Assembly (NCBI GenBank): GCA_023228645.1
Contig: JALOAT010000005.1
Coordinates: forward strand, 62,001-126,000
Origin: Gammaproteobacteria bacterium
GTDB taxonomy: Bacteria > Pseudomonadota > Gammaproteobacteria > Thiohalomonadales > Thiohalomonadaceae
DNA length: 64,000 nt
Direction: 5' to 3'
Made by a program: the position numbers and the translations under genes. The notes beneath the pieces are model-generated. The model had not been told where the DNA came from. It searched no databases and worked only from the letters and a program-made list of their open reading frames with translations. Shown here piece after piece: positions 1 to 10,273 of the stretch (the stretch's first letter is position 1; each line of letters starts with the position of its first letter).

Positions 1-1
1 C

Positions 2-661
2 ATCGCCTATCTGGAGCGCACCGGACTGACGCCGGAGGCCATCTTAATCACCCACCACCATGGTGACCATACCGGCGGCGTGGCCGAGCTGGTGGCGCGC
101 TGGCCCGTGGCCGTGTACGGCCCCGCACGCAAGCGCTTTGGCGACCTGAACCGGCCGGTGCGCGAAGGCGAAAGGCTGGCGCTCGGGAGCGACCTGCTGT
201 TCGAGGTGCTCGATACGCCCGGCCACACCCGTGATCACGTGTGTTACGTGGGCGCAGGCGTGCTGTTTTGTGGCGACACGCTGTTTACGGCGGGCTGCGG
301 CCGGTTGTTCGAGGGCAGCCCCGAACAGATGCACGCCTCCCTGGAGAAGCTCCGCGCCCTGCCCGATGACACCCTGGTCTACTGCGCCCACGAATACACC
401 CTGGCCAACCTGACTTTCGCCCGCGTGGCCGAACCGGCCAATGCGGCCATCGAGGCACGACAACAGGCGGCGCAACGTGCCCGTGCCGCGGGCGAGGCAA
501 CCGTGCCCAGCACGCTTGGCCTGGAGAAACAGACCAATCCGTTCCTGCGCAGCCACATTCCTGCACTGCGGGAGGCCGCCGAGCGCTTCGCGGCCGAGCC
601 CCTGCCGAACGGCGCCGCGGTGTTCGGCGCGGTGCGGCGCTGGAAAGACGCGCTCGACTGA
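2..661 (+). CDS. gloB: Hydroxyacylglutathione hydrolase (glyoxalase II), 5' end outside the window
   Basis: Hydrolyses S-D-lactoylglutathione to D-lactate and glutathione, the second step of cytosolic methylglyoxal detoxification. The reading frame is open at the window edge, and 219 residues remain of a family usually near 250. The metallo-beta-lactamase zinc motif THHHGDH is at residues 17-23 of the fragment. It is followed by LDTPGHTRDH and FCGDTLF, which carry the further metal ligands. The C-terminal part, with KQTNPFLR, matches the HAGH substrate-binding domain. It sits upstream of mltD in the same direction, as in Pseudomonas. The identity is secure; only the start is missing. Confidence 0.95.
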   Translation: MAYLERTGLTPEAILITHHHGDHTGGVAELVARWPVAVYGPARKRFGDLNRPVREGERLALGSDLLFEVLDTPGHTRDHVCYVGAGVLFCGDTLFTAGCGRLFEGSPEQMHASLEKLRALPDDTLVYCAHEYTLANLTFARVAEPANAAIEARQQAAQRARAAGEATVPSTLGLEKQTNPFLRSHIPALREAAERFAAEPLPNGAAVFGAVRRWKDALD

Positions 662-821
662 AACCGTCGGCTTCTCGCCAGCGGGCGAAAAACCCGCCCG
701 GAACGCGGAAAAATGTGAAGGCCCGCTGCGCGTTTTCCGGAAAAACGCGTCACGCTCCACACCTCGCAAGGTCACGAAGCGGTTGAACCGTGACCCCGCC
801 CCCGCCTACCATTCCACGGTC

Positions 822-2489
822 ATGAAAAAGATCGCATCCCCGCTCTCCGTCACCCTGCCCTTCGCCATCGCCTTATCGCTCACCGGCTGCCTGCCCCAGC
901 ACGTGCGGGTCGCCGACGGCACTGCGCTGGCCGAGCCAGAAGCCTACACCACCGCCGAGTCCGTGCCGGAAGATGCGGTCGCACTGGAAACGGCGCACAC
1001 CGAGGGTGAAATCACGGCCGAGGCAGCGGAACCCGTCCCCATCGAGGACCCGGACATCTGGGCGCGGATCCGCCGCGGCATGACCCTGGAAGGCCGGGAT
1101 CATCCGGGCATCGCCAACGACCTGGCCTGGTTTGCCCGCCACCAGGCTTACCTGGATCGCGTCGCCGATCGCGCCGAACCCTACATACACCTCATCGTCA
1201 AGGAGGTGGAACGCCGCGGCATGCCCAGCGAACTGGCGCTGCTGCCGGTGGTGGAAAGCGCCTTTCAGCCGTTTGCCTATTCCCACGGCCGCGCGGCCGG
1301 GATCTGGCAGTTCGTGCCGGGCACGGGTCGCCGCTTCGGCCTGAAACAGACCTGGTGGTATGACGGCCGCCGCGACATCGATCGCGCCACCCACGCCGCG
1401 CTCGACTACCTGCAGTTCCTGAACAAGGAATTCGACGGTGACTGGCTGCTGGCCCTGGCCGCCTACAACTCCGGCGAAGGCACGGTGCTGCGCGCCCAGC
1501 GCAATAATCGACGCAAGGGCAAGGCTACCGACTTCTGGTCCCTCGACCTGCCGCGCGAGACGCGCGGCTACGTGCCCAAGCTGCTTGCCATATCCGCCAT
1601 CGTCAGCGATCCCGCTGCGCACGGCATCGCCCTCAAGCCCATCGCCAACGCACCCCATCTGGCGGCGGTGGACGTCGGTTCGCAGATCGACCTGGATCTG
1701 GCCGCCGAGCTGGCGGGCATCTCCTTGGACGACATGTACCGCTACAACCCGGCCTTCAACCGCTGGGCCACGGACCCGGACGGCCCGCACAGCCTGCTCG
1801 TGCCGGTCGACACGGCCGAGGCATTCCAGGCCCGGCTTGCGGAACTGCCCCCGGCCAAACGCATCCAGTGGGTGCGTCACCGTATCCACAGCGGCGAGAC
1901 CCTGGGCACCATCGCCGAGCGCTACAAGACCACGGTATCGCTCATCAAGAAGGTCAACAGCATCCGCGGCAACAATATCCGCGCAGGCCACTCCCTGGTC
2001 ATTCCGGTGGCGCGCAAAGACCTGGCGCGCTACCGCCTGAGCGCGGAACAGCGCCTCGCGAGCATCCAGGAAACCCCGCGCAAGGGCGAAAAGATCGAAT
2101 ACGTCGTGCAAGCGGGCGACAGCTTCTGGACCATCGCCCAGGCCCATGGGGTCTCGGTGGAGCAGCTGGCGCACTGGAACGGCATGGCGCCGCGCGACCC
2201 GCTGCATCCGGGCCAGCGTCTGGTCATCTGGGGGCAAACGACGGAGGAACCCGCCATGGCGCGTGTGAGCCTGTCGCCCGGCAACTTCCGGCACCCGCAC
2301 AGCGATCTGCTGCGTCAGCGCATCGGCTACACGGTGCGGAGCGGCGACTCCCTCGCCGTCATCTCAAAGAAATTCCAGGTGAGCGTCGCCGATCTCAAAC
2401 GCTGGAACCGCCTCAACAACACGCTGCTGCGCCCGGGGCAGCGCCTGACGGTCTATGTCGACGTGACGCGCCAGTCCGGCAATATCTGA
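822..2489 (+). CDS. mltD: Membrane-bound lytic murein transglycosylase D, lipoprotein with three LysM repeats
   Basis: Cleaves the glycan strands of peptidoglycan, forming 1,6-anhydromuramyl products at the outer membrane. The 555-residue product starts with a lipoprotein signal (LSLTGC, lipid Cys23). The SLT domain covers roughly residues 110-260, with catalytic Glu145 in LPVVESAF and the family motifs GIWQFVPGT and ALAAYNSGEG. Three LysM peptidoglycan-binding repeats occupy about residues 345-395, 425-470 and 505-550. The ATG at 822 is chosen because it opens directly into the signal peptide. The frame is open further upstream, but that part has no family resemblance. It follows gloB by 160 bp. 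Confidence 0.95.
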   Translation: MKKIASPLSVTLPFAIALSLTGCLPQHVRVADGTALAEPEAYTTAESVPEDAVALETAHTEGEITAEAAEPVPIEDPDIWARIRRGMTLEGRDHPGIANDLAWFARHQAYLDRVADRAEPYIHLIVKEVERRGMPSELALLPVVESAFQPFAYSHGRAAGIWQFVPGTGRRFGLKQTWWYDGRRDIDRATHAALDYLQFLNKEFDGDWLLALAAYNSGEGTVLRAQRNNRRKGKATDFWSLDLPRETRGYVPKLLAISAIVSDPAAHGIALKPIANAPHLAAVDVGSQIDLDLAAELAGISLDDMYRYNPAFNRWATDPDGPHSLLVPVDTAEAFQARLAELPPAKRIQWVRHRIHSGETLGTIAERYKTTVSLIKKVNSIRGNNIRAGHSLVIPVARKDLARYRLSAEQRLASIQETPRKGEKIEYVVQAGDSFWTIAQAHGVSVEQLAHWNGMAPRDPLHPGQRLVIWGQTTEEPAMARVSLSPGNFRHPHSDLLRQRIGYTVRSGDSLAVISKKFQVSVADLKRWNRLNNTLLRPGQRLTVYVDVTRQSGNI

Positions 2490-2682
2490 GGTTTTGCCTG
2501 GATGAAGCGCAGCCAGGCCCGATGTCTGTTGCATGAGCAACGTAGCGATGGAGCGGCAGTGGAACCGGGAAACACTGGCGTTTTAAATTCTGGTTGGGTT
2601 TGTTGCTGAGGTGTGGGCTCACGCCAACGATCATTTTGACGGGGGTTCCGTCCCTACACTCATGCCCTTTTCTTCGAGTTTC

Positions 2683-2715
2683 GTAGGTCACGTTGGCGCG
2701 GAGCGTCTACGTGAC
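2683..2715. repeat. GTAGGTCACGTTGGCGC palindrome, copy 1
   Basis: 33-bp imperfect palindrome with arms GTAGGTCACGTTGGCGC and GCGTCTACGTGAC. One of seven copies in the window, here inside the first tandem unit. Confidence 0.75.
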
Positions 2716-2795
2716 ATCTTCAACATGGCGCTACGCGCGAAGAGTGATTAGACGGGGGTTCCGTCCCTACACTCGTGCCCTTTTCTTCGAGTTTC

Positions 2796-2828
2796 GTAGG
2801 TCACGTTGGCGCGCAGTGTCTACGTGAC
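2796..2828. repeat. GTAGGTCACGTTGGCGC palindrome, copy 2
   Basis: Same palindrome as at 2683, inside the second tandem unit. The right arm reads GTGTCTACGTGAC. Confidence 0.75.
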
Positions 2829-2865
2829 ATCTTCAATAACGTAGCGCTTCGCGCGAAGATTATTT

Positions 2866-3653
2866 GACGGGGGATTCCGTCCCCCTACGCCGGGTTCCTT
2901 TTCTTTGCGCGGCCAAAGAAAAGGAACCAAAAGAAAGGCCGCCCGGATGGCTCGCCCCTTCGGGGGTTCCCTGCGCTACTCAGCCAAGGCGGGGGTCTGC
3001 ACACGGGCCATCCTGGCCCGAGCGCAGACGATGCGCCATCCATGGCGCATCCCCCTTCGGGGCCATTTCCGCCTTGGCTTCCGTTGCTCGGCGAGCCATA
3101 CGGGACTCAAAGACCGCTCGCTTTGCTCGCTCAAGAGACGCTTCGCGCAAAAGAAGAAAGGCCGGACCTACTGCTCGGTATTCCGAGCGTCACGATATCG
3201 GACGGATTCTTCGAACCCCGTATGCCGCGCCGAGCACCGCAGTCCGAATCGGATGAGGCCCGAAGGGGACGCGCCAGGGATGGCGCGTCGTCTGCACTCG
3301 GGGCAGGAGGCCCCGTGTGCAGACCCCCGATTCGGACGACCAATCGGCAGGATTGCCGATTGGCACGCCGTAGGCGCCCGAAGGGCAGCGGCACAGGGAT
3401 GTGCCGCTGTGAGGAGCGCAGGGCACCGCCCGAAGGGCGGCGCGGCATTCGGGCGGCCTTTCTTTGGGGTACTTTTCTTTGGCCGCGCAAAGAAAAGTAC
3501 CTCGTCGCAGGGGGGCGAAAACCCCCGTCTATATAATCTTCGCGCGCAGCGCATCCTTCGATTACCGTGGATTGTCACGTAGGCGCTCCGCGCCAACGTG
3601 ACCTACGAATTTCGAAGAAAGGAACCCGGCGTAGGGGGACGGAATCCCCCGTC
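2866..3653. repeat. 788-bp non-coding element bounded by perfect 36-bp inverted repeats
   Basis: Positions 2866-2901 and the reverse complement of 3618-3653 are identical over 36 bases, beginning GACGGGGGATTCCGTCC. Just inside each end lies a second inverted pair: a stem TTCCTTTTCTTTG at about 2895-2926 and GGTACTTTTCTTTG at about 3467-3500. Both are followed by AAGAAAGGCCGCCC. Further internal palindromes include GATGCGCCAT/ATGGCGCATC on the left and GACGCGCCA/TGGCGCGTC on the right, so the element is roughly mirror-symmetric. No transposase is encoded. It looks like a MITE-like or nested REP-type element, and its mobility is inferred only. Confidence 0.7.
3574..3606. repeat. GTAGGTCACGTTGGCGC palindrome, copy 3
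   Basis: Opposite orientation to copies 1 and 2 (GTCACGTAGGCGC...GCGCCAACGTGAC), inside the right end of the 788-bp element. Confidence 0.75.
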
Positions 3654-3841
3654 AAAACATTCTTCGGGCGGAACGCATCCGTAACAACAAACCAAGCCAG
3701 AAGCAACCGCCGATACCTGTCCCCGATTCAGCTCCGTCAGTGAGCATGACCCGCCCTATGATCCGGTCATTCTCCGCGACCTCCGCGCCTCCGCGTACTC
3801 TGCGTTATACCCCCCAACCGCACAGTTCGGTTCCATCCAGG

Positions 3842-5446
<1,605 letters not shown>

Positions 5447-5447
5447 A

Positions 5448-6515
5448 TCAGCCCCGCCGCGGATCCAGGGCCTCGCGCAGCCCCTCGCCGATGAATATGA
5501 GCAGTACCAGGGTACCCACCAGGACGCCGAAGGTGGTCATGGAAAGCCACCAGGCCTCGATGTTGTCCTTGCCCTGAGCGAGCAGTTCGCCGAGGCTCGG
5601 TGTCGTCGGTGGTACGCCGAGGCCGAGGAAATCCAGGCTGGTGAGTGCCAGGATGGCGCCGCTGATGCGGAACGGCAGGAAGGTGATCACCGGCGTCATG
5701 GCGTTGGGCAGCAGGTGCCGGAAGATGATGCCGCCGTGGCCCACACCCATGGCCTGCGCCGCCCTCACGTAATCCATGTTGCGCCCACGCAGGAACTCCG
5801 CGCGCACGTAATCCGCCAAACCCATCCAACCGAACATGGACAACAGCACCACCAGCAGCAGGATGCTCGGGTTAAAGATGGAGGCGAAGATGATGAGCAG
5901 GTAGAGCTCCGGCATGGAGCTCCAGATCTCGATGAAGCGTTGCGCGAACAGGTCCAGCCGACCGCCGAAGTAACCCTGCACCGCGCCGGCGAGCACCCCG
6001 ATGAGCGTACCAACCGCCGTGAGCGCCAGCGCAAACAGCACCGACAGACGGAAGCCGTAGATGAGCCGCGCCAACACGTCGCGGCCACGGTCGTCTGTAC
6101 CGAGCAGGTTGTCGGGCGACGGCGGCGCGGGGTTGGCCGCTTCGCTGAAATAACTGATGGTATCGAAGCGGTAGGGATTGGGCGGATAAACCGCCCAGTT
6201 GTCGCCCGTCGACAGGCGCTCGCGTACGAACGGATCCAGGTAATCGGCCTCGGTATCGAAATCGCCGCCAAACGCGGTCTCTGGATATTCCTTCACGATG
6301 GGGAAATACAGGCTGCCCTCGTAGCTCACGACTAACGGCTTGTCGTTGCTCAGCAGACCGGCGAAAAGGCTCAGGCCGAATAACACCAGGAAGATCCACA
6401 GGCTCCAGTAACCGCGCCGGTTCGCCTTGAAGCGCCGCCACGCGCGCGCGGCATAACCCGGCGCGGCCCGTGTGCGGGATTCGTATAGGGTTTCGCCAGG
6501 CTGTATGTCGCTCAT
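5448..6515 (-). CDS. yejE: Peptide ABC transporter permease (YejE/OppC-like)
   Basis: Inner-membrane permease subunit of the peptide importer, 355 residues. It has an N-terminal cytoplasmic stretch and first membrane segment (WSLWIFLVLFGLSLFAGLL, OppC-N type). It continues with a long periplasmic loop and a BPD-type core with further membrane segments and the EAA-like loop around MDYVRAAQAMGVGHGGIIFRH, which docks on the ATPase. Its ATG overlaps the stop of the upstream permease by 4 bp, indicating translational coupling. It forms a heterodimer with the YejB-like subunit. Confidence 0.93.
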   Translation of the reverse strand: MSDIQPGETLYESRTRAAPGYAARAWRRFKANRRGYWSLWIFLVLFGLSLFAGLLSNDKPLVVSYEGSLYFPIVKEYPETAFGGDFDTEADYLDPFVRERLSTGDNWAVYPPNPYRFDTISYFSEAANPAPPSPDNLLGTDDRGRDVLARLIYGFRLSVLFALALTAVGTLIGVLAGAVQGYFGGRLDLFAQRFIEIWSSMPELYLLIIFASIFNPSILLLVVLLSMFGWMGLADYVRAEFLRGRNMDYVRAAQAMGVGHGGIIFRHLLPNAMTPVITFLPFRISGAILALTSLDFLGLGVPPTTPSLGELLAQGKDNIEAWWLSMTTFGVLVGTLVLLIFIGEGLREALDPRRG

Positions 6516-7570
6516 CGGTCGAGGGACTCGAACTGGATACGCGGGTCAACGAGCACGTAGCAAATGTCCGTGAGCAGCTTCGCGACGAGACCGAGCAGCG
6601 TGAACAGATAGAGCGTGCCGAGCACCACCGGATAGTCGCGCTTGATCACCGATTCGTAGGACAGCAGGCCGAGGCCGTCCAGCGAAAAGATGGTCTCGAT
6701 GAGCAGGCTGCCGGTGAAGAACGCCGCCAGGAAGGCGCCGGGGAAGTTGGTCACCAGAGGAATGACCGCGTTGCGGAACACGTGTTTGTAGAGGATGGTG
6801 TTCTCCGCCAACCCCTTGGCGCGTGCCGTGAGCACGTATTGTTTACGGATCTCCTCCATGAAGCTGTTCTTGGTGAGCATGGTCATCACCGCGAAACTGC
6901 CCACCATGGCAGCGGTGACCGGCAGCACCATGTGCCAGAGGTAGTCGAGGACTTTGCCGTACCAGGGTAGTTCTGACCAGTTGTCGGAGACGAGTCCGCG
7001 CAGCGGGAAGATATCGAGGAAGCTGCCGCCGCCGAACAACACCAGCAGCACGATGCCGAGCACGAAGCCGGGGATGGCATAGCCGATCAATACGACAGTG
7101 CTCGACACCACATCGAAGGTGCTGCCATCGCGCACCGCCTTGGCGATGCCCAAGGGAATGCAGGTGAGATAGGTCAGGAAGAACGTCCACATGCCCAGGC
7201 TGATGGAGACGGGCAGCTTGGAGATGATGAGATCGATGACCGATTGATGGTGGAAATAGCTGGTGCCGAGATCGAAGGTCAGATAGTTGCCCATCATCTC
7301 CACGAAACGCTGCGGCGCGGGCTTGTCGAAGCCGAACAGCTCACGCAGCTCCTGCACGCGCTGCGCATCCAGGCCGGAGGCACCGCGATAGAGCCCTTCC
7401 ACGCCGGCGCTCACTTCGCCGCCCATGCCAGCGCGTCCCTGCTGGATCTGGTGGATCAACTGCTCCACCGGCCCGCCTGGTACGAACTGGGTGACGGTGA
7501 ACGTGACCAGCATGATGCCGATCAGGGTCGGCAACATCAGCAAGAGACGCTTGAAGATATAGTTCGCCAT
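6512..7570 (-). CDS. yejB: Peptide ABC transporter permease (YejB/OppB-like)
   Basis: Second permease subunit, 352 residues, beginning MANYIFKRLLLMLPTLIGIM, the characteristic first membrane segment of the DppB/OppB family. The EAA loop is near RKQYVLTARAKGLAENTILYKH. A periplasmic loop of about 80 residues follows the first segment, as in YejB. It starts 4 bp after the stop of the substrate-binding protein gene and overlaps yejE, so the order is A-B-E-F as in the known yej operon. Confidence 0.93.
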   Translation of the reverse strand: MANYIFKRLLLMLPTLIGIMLVTFTVTQFVPGGPVEQLIHQIQQGRAGMGGEVSAGVEGLYRGASGLDAQRVQELRELFGFDKPAPQRFVEMMGNYLTFDLGTSYFHHQSVIDLIISKLPVSISLGMWTFFLTYLTCIPLGIAKAVRDGSTFDVVSSTVVLIGYAIPGFVLGIVLLVLFGGGSFLDIFPLRGLVSDNWSELPWYGKVLDYLWHMVLPVTAAMVGSFAVMTMLTKNSFMEEIRKQYVLTARAKGLAENTILYKHVFRNAVIPLVTNFPGAFLAAFFTGSLLIETIFSLDGLGLLSYESVIKRDYPVVLGTLYLFTLLGLVAKLLTDICYVLVDPRIQFESLDR

Positions 7571-7574
7571 GCCT

Positions 7575-9410
7575 TTAATTCACCGGCTGTTTCCACCAGG
7601 TGCTGATGGCCCAGGTGATGGGATCGTAATAAAACGGCAGTGTTTCAGGAAAAGCGAATCGATCCCAATAGGCGACGCGATGGCTGGCGATATACCAATT
7701 GGGCACTAGATATTCATTGTGCAGCAGAACCCGGTCGAGGGCGTGCACCGCAGTGACCAGTTGCTGGCGATCGCCGGCGTACACCACCTCCTGCACCAGT
7801 TCGTCCACCACCGGATTCCTTATTCCCGCCACGTTGCTGGAGCCTTCCTGTTCGGCCGCGCTCGAGTGGAACATGCCCACCAGTTCATTGCCGGGTGACT
7901 GGGATTGCGGATAGACGTGCACGATCATCTCAAAATCGAAGGTTTCCACCTTGCGCTGGTAGATCGCCGGGTCCACCGTGCGGTACTGGACCTGGATGCC
8001 CAGGCGTTCCAGATTGCGGGCAAACGGCGCGACGATGCGCTCGAAGGGTTTTTGCACCAGCGTGATCTCGAAAGCAAACGGCTGGCCCCGCGCATTGCGC
8101 AACGCACCGTCGCGATACCGCCAGCCAGCGTCCGCCAGTAGCGCCTTCGCCTCTTTCAGGTTGTCCCGCAGGCTATGGGGCGGGACTGTGCTGGCAGGCT
8201 TCCATGCCTCAGTGAATACCGTGTCGGGAATCCGACCGCGAAAGCGCTCCAGGAGTTTCAATTCGTCGCCTTGCGGCAACCCACTGGCTGCCAGCTCGGA
8301 ATTCGAGAAATAGCTGTAGCAACGGGTGTACTGGTCGTAGAACAGCTTGCGGTTCGCCCACTCGAAATCCATGGCCAGGGCAATGGCCCGCCGCACGCGC
8401 TGATCGGCGAACAGCGGACCGCGCAGGTTGAAAACGAAGCCCTGCATGCCCGCATTGTTGCGGTGGCGGAATTCCCGTTTGACGATAAGGCCGTCGGCAA
8501 ACTTGGGGCCGCGATAATCACGCGCCCACTGCTTGGAGTTGTTCTCGAAGGCGAACTCGAATTCACCGGCCTTGAAGGCCTCCAGCTGCACCGTGTCGTC
8601 GCGGTAGTACTTGAAGGTGACGCGCTCGAAATTGAACATGCCACGCCGCACGTTCAAATCATTCGCCCAATAGTCGCGATTCCGAACATAAGTAATGAAC
8701 TTGCCCAACTCGTAACGCTCGACCCGGTACGGTCCGCTGCCGATGGGCTGTTCCAGCGCGATGCGGTCGAAGGGACGGTCCTTCACCCAATGCCTGGCGA
8801 AAATGGGGATCTGCCCCGCAATCATGTGCAGCTCGGGATTGCGGCGGGCGAAGTTGAAGCGCACCGTGCGCTCATCGAGCACGTCGGCGCTGATGATATC
8901 GGCCCAGTAAAAGCGGTACTGCGGATGGGCCTCCTTACTCTTCAATGCATCGAAGGAGAATTTCACGTCGGCGGCCAGCACCGGCGTGCCGTCGGCAAAG
9001 CGCGCCGCCGGGCGCAGCCGATAGGTCACCGACAGGCCGTCATCCGCCAGCTGCACGTCTTCGGCGAGCAGACCGTACTGGGAAAAGGGCTCGTCCCAGC
9101 TCGGCTGCATGAGGGTTTCGAACACCAGCAGGGTAAGACCGTCCGCAGAGGTGCCCCGCAAGGTGAAAGGGTTCAGGCTATCGAAACTTCCCGGTACCCC
9201 CATCACGAAGTCACCGCCGCGCGGCGCGTCCGGATTAACGTAATCGAAGTGGGTGAAGTCGGCCGGGTAACCGGGTGTGTAGCCAAGCGCCTGGGCGGAT
9301 GACGCCAGCACCGGCGCTGCGGAAAAGACCGTCCAGGCACACACGGCCAGGGTGATAAGGGCGCGAAAAGTCAGAGCGCCTGCGGTACGTCGACCCATTG
9401 CCAATACCAT
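7575..9410 (-). CDS. yejA: Periplasmic peptide-binding protein of the Yej-type ABC transporter
   Basis: Captures peptides in the periplasm and delivers them to the permeases. The 611-residue protein has an N-terminal signal peptide (hydrophobic core ALITLAVCAWTVF, cleavage after a VLASSA-like site). The SBP_bac_5 fold follows: GVPGSFDSLNPFTLRG near the mature N-terminus, then ADGTPVLAADVKFSFDALK and IGSGPYRVERYELGKFITYVRNRDYW. The start at 9410 (MVLAMGRR) has no clear ribosome-binding site, and the ATG at 9398 is equally possible. It is the first gene of the operon. Confidence 0.9.
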   Translation of the reverse strand: MVLAMGRRTAGALTFRALITLAVCAWTVFSAAPVLASSAQALGYTPGYPADFTHFDYVNPDAPRGGDFVMGVPGSFDSLNPFTLRGTSADGLTLLVFETLMQPSWDEPFSQYGLLAEDVQLADDGLSVTYRLRPAARFADGTPVLAADVKFSFDALKSKEAHPQYRFYWADIISADVLDERTVRFNFARRNPELHMIAGQIPIFARHWVKDRPFDRIALEQPIGSGPYRVERYELGKFITYVRNRDYWANDLNVRRGMFNFERVTFKYYRDDTVQLEAFKAGEFEFAFENNSKQWARDYRGPKFADGLIVKREFRHRNNAGMQGFVFNLRGPLFADQRVRRAIALAMDFEWANRKLFYDQYTRCYSYFSNSELAASGLPQGDELKLLERFRGRIPDTVFTEAWKPASTVPPHSLRDNLKEAKALLADAGWRYRDGALRNARGQPFAFEITLVQKPFERIVAPFARNLERLGIQVQYRTVDPAIYQRKVETFDFEMIVHVYPQSQSPGNELVGMFHSSAAEQEGSSNVAGIRNPVVDELVQEVVYAGDRQQLVTAVHALDRVLLHNEYLVPNWYIASHRVAYWDRFAFPETLPFYYDPITWAISTWWKQPVN

Positions 9411-9594
9411 TGCGCGTGGGAGCGCGGAATGAATTCGTTACACCTTGCGAGGACTGTTGAGGCGAGTAAAGGCTTCTAGTCTCGTGTTGGCGCCGGAGGT
9501 GATATGCCGCGCGATCAATGCGGTGGCCGTAACGACACAAGCCCCAAGCACGCCGCCGCATACTACACGAATCATAGGACAACAGGAGAGGACT

Positions 9595-10199
9595 ATGGGT
9601 TTCTTCCACGCCAAGCGCGCTGATCATAGCGCTGGCGAGCGATCGCTCCTTTGCCTCGGGTGTGGCTGCCGCGCTGCATCGTGAGGGTGCGAACTGGCGT
9701 TTACCTACCAGGACGAAAAGCTCCGTGAGCGTGTCGAGAAATTGACTGCGGAGTTCGGTTCGGAGCTCACCCTCGCTGTGATCTCACTTCCGACGAACAG
9801 GTCGATGGCACCGTCGCCTATCTGCGCGAGCACGGCTGGGAAGACATCGACATCATCGTCCATTCGGCGGCCTTCGCCCCGTCCGGGCAGCTGGACGGCG
9901 ACTTCCTGGATGACGTGACACGCGAAGGGTTCCGCGTCGCCCACGATGTGAGTTGCCTACAGCTTCGTGCCCCTCGCCAAGGCGGCTTGCCCATGCTGCG
10001 TGAAGGCGGCAGCCTGCTCACCATGACCTGCCTGGGTGCAGTGCGCGCCGTGTCTCACTACGGGGTCATGGGACTCGCCAAGGCCACCCTCACGGCCCGC
10101 GTGCGCTACCTGGCTGCAGCAAGCCTCGGTCCCCGCAACCTCCGCGGCAACGCCGTCTCCGCCGGCCACCACATCACGGCCATGGCCGTTCCGGGTTAG
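9595..10199 (+). pseudogene. fabI: fabI remnant (enoyl-ACP reductase), several frameshifts and lost C-terminus
   Basis: Reading across frames recovers a FabI sequence. It starts MGF, shifts frame into LIIALASDRSFASGVAAALH, shifts again into LAFTYQDEKLRERVEKLTAEF and again into SDEQVDGTVAYLREH. It then reads IIVHSAAFAPSGQLDGDFL, GSLLTMTCLGAV and YGVMGLAKA. At least four frameshifts are needed, one of them near 9950 where YSFVPLAKAA is broken. The frame stops at 10199, about 70 residues short of a normal C-terminus. Of the catalytic residues the first Tyr is Cys (TMTCLG), while the second Tyr and Lys (YGVMGLAK) remain. It lies between the ABC transporter and ppiD, where Pseudomonas keeps its intact fabI. 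Confidence 0.9.
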
Positions 10200-10227
10200 C
10201 ATCAGATACGGCGCGGGCGCACAACAC

Positions 10228-10255
10228 AGAAATGCCGGGCAGCGCCCGGCGTTTC
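10228..10255 (-). terminator. Hairpin downstream of ppiD
   Basis: Inverted repeat with arms GCCGGGC/GCCCGGC extended by AGAAA/TTTCT, lying 19 bp past the ppiD stop. The T-tract is broken (TTTCTGTGTT). It would serve ppiD and could also act on the plus strand after the fabI remnant. Confidence 0.6.
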
Positions 10256-10273
10256 TGTTCCCATTCATACAGC

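Larger units (their letters stand above)
2638..2865. repeat. Two tandem imperfect units of about 114 bp
   Basis: Unit 1 (2638-2750) and unit 2 (2751-2865) both start GACGGGGGTTCCGTCCCTAC. Both continue through a CTTTTCTTCGAGTTTCG segment, a GTAGGTCACGTTGGCGC palindrome and a GCGCGAAGA end. A third GACGGGGG start at 2866 begins the 788-bp element. The units differ at scattered positions and by a small insertion near their ends. Confidence 0.8.
2490..3841. other. 1.35-kb intergenic repeat field, no gene supported
   Basis: The stretch between mltD and the ABC transporter consists of repeats: two imperfect direct units (2638-2865), a 788-bp element with perfect 36-bp terminal inverted repeats (2866-3653), and several internal palindromes. 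Long open frames exist on both strands, but they follow the repeats, are rich in Arg/Pro/Ala, overlap one another in many frames and have no protein-like character. I treat them as non-coding. A single arm of the GCAGAG-type repeat lies near 3771-3806. Confidence 0.8.

Noticed and set aside
822..1080. Possibility that mltD starts near 441
   Set aside because: That frame overlaps gloB and has no signal peptide; the ATG at 822 opens into a lipoprotein signal.
2864..3596. Several long overlapping open frames (up to 225 codons) in the repeat field on both strands
   Set aside because: They follow the repeats, overlap in all frames and are Arg/Pro/Ala-rich without recognisable domains; non-coding palindromes explain them.
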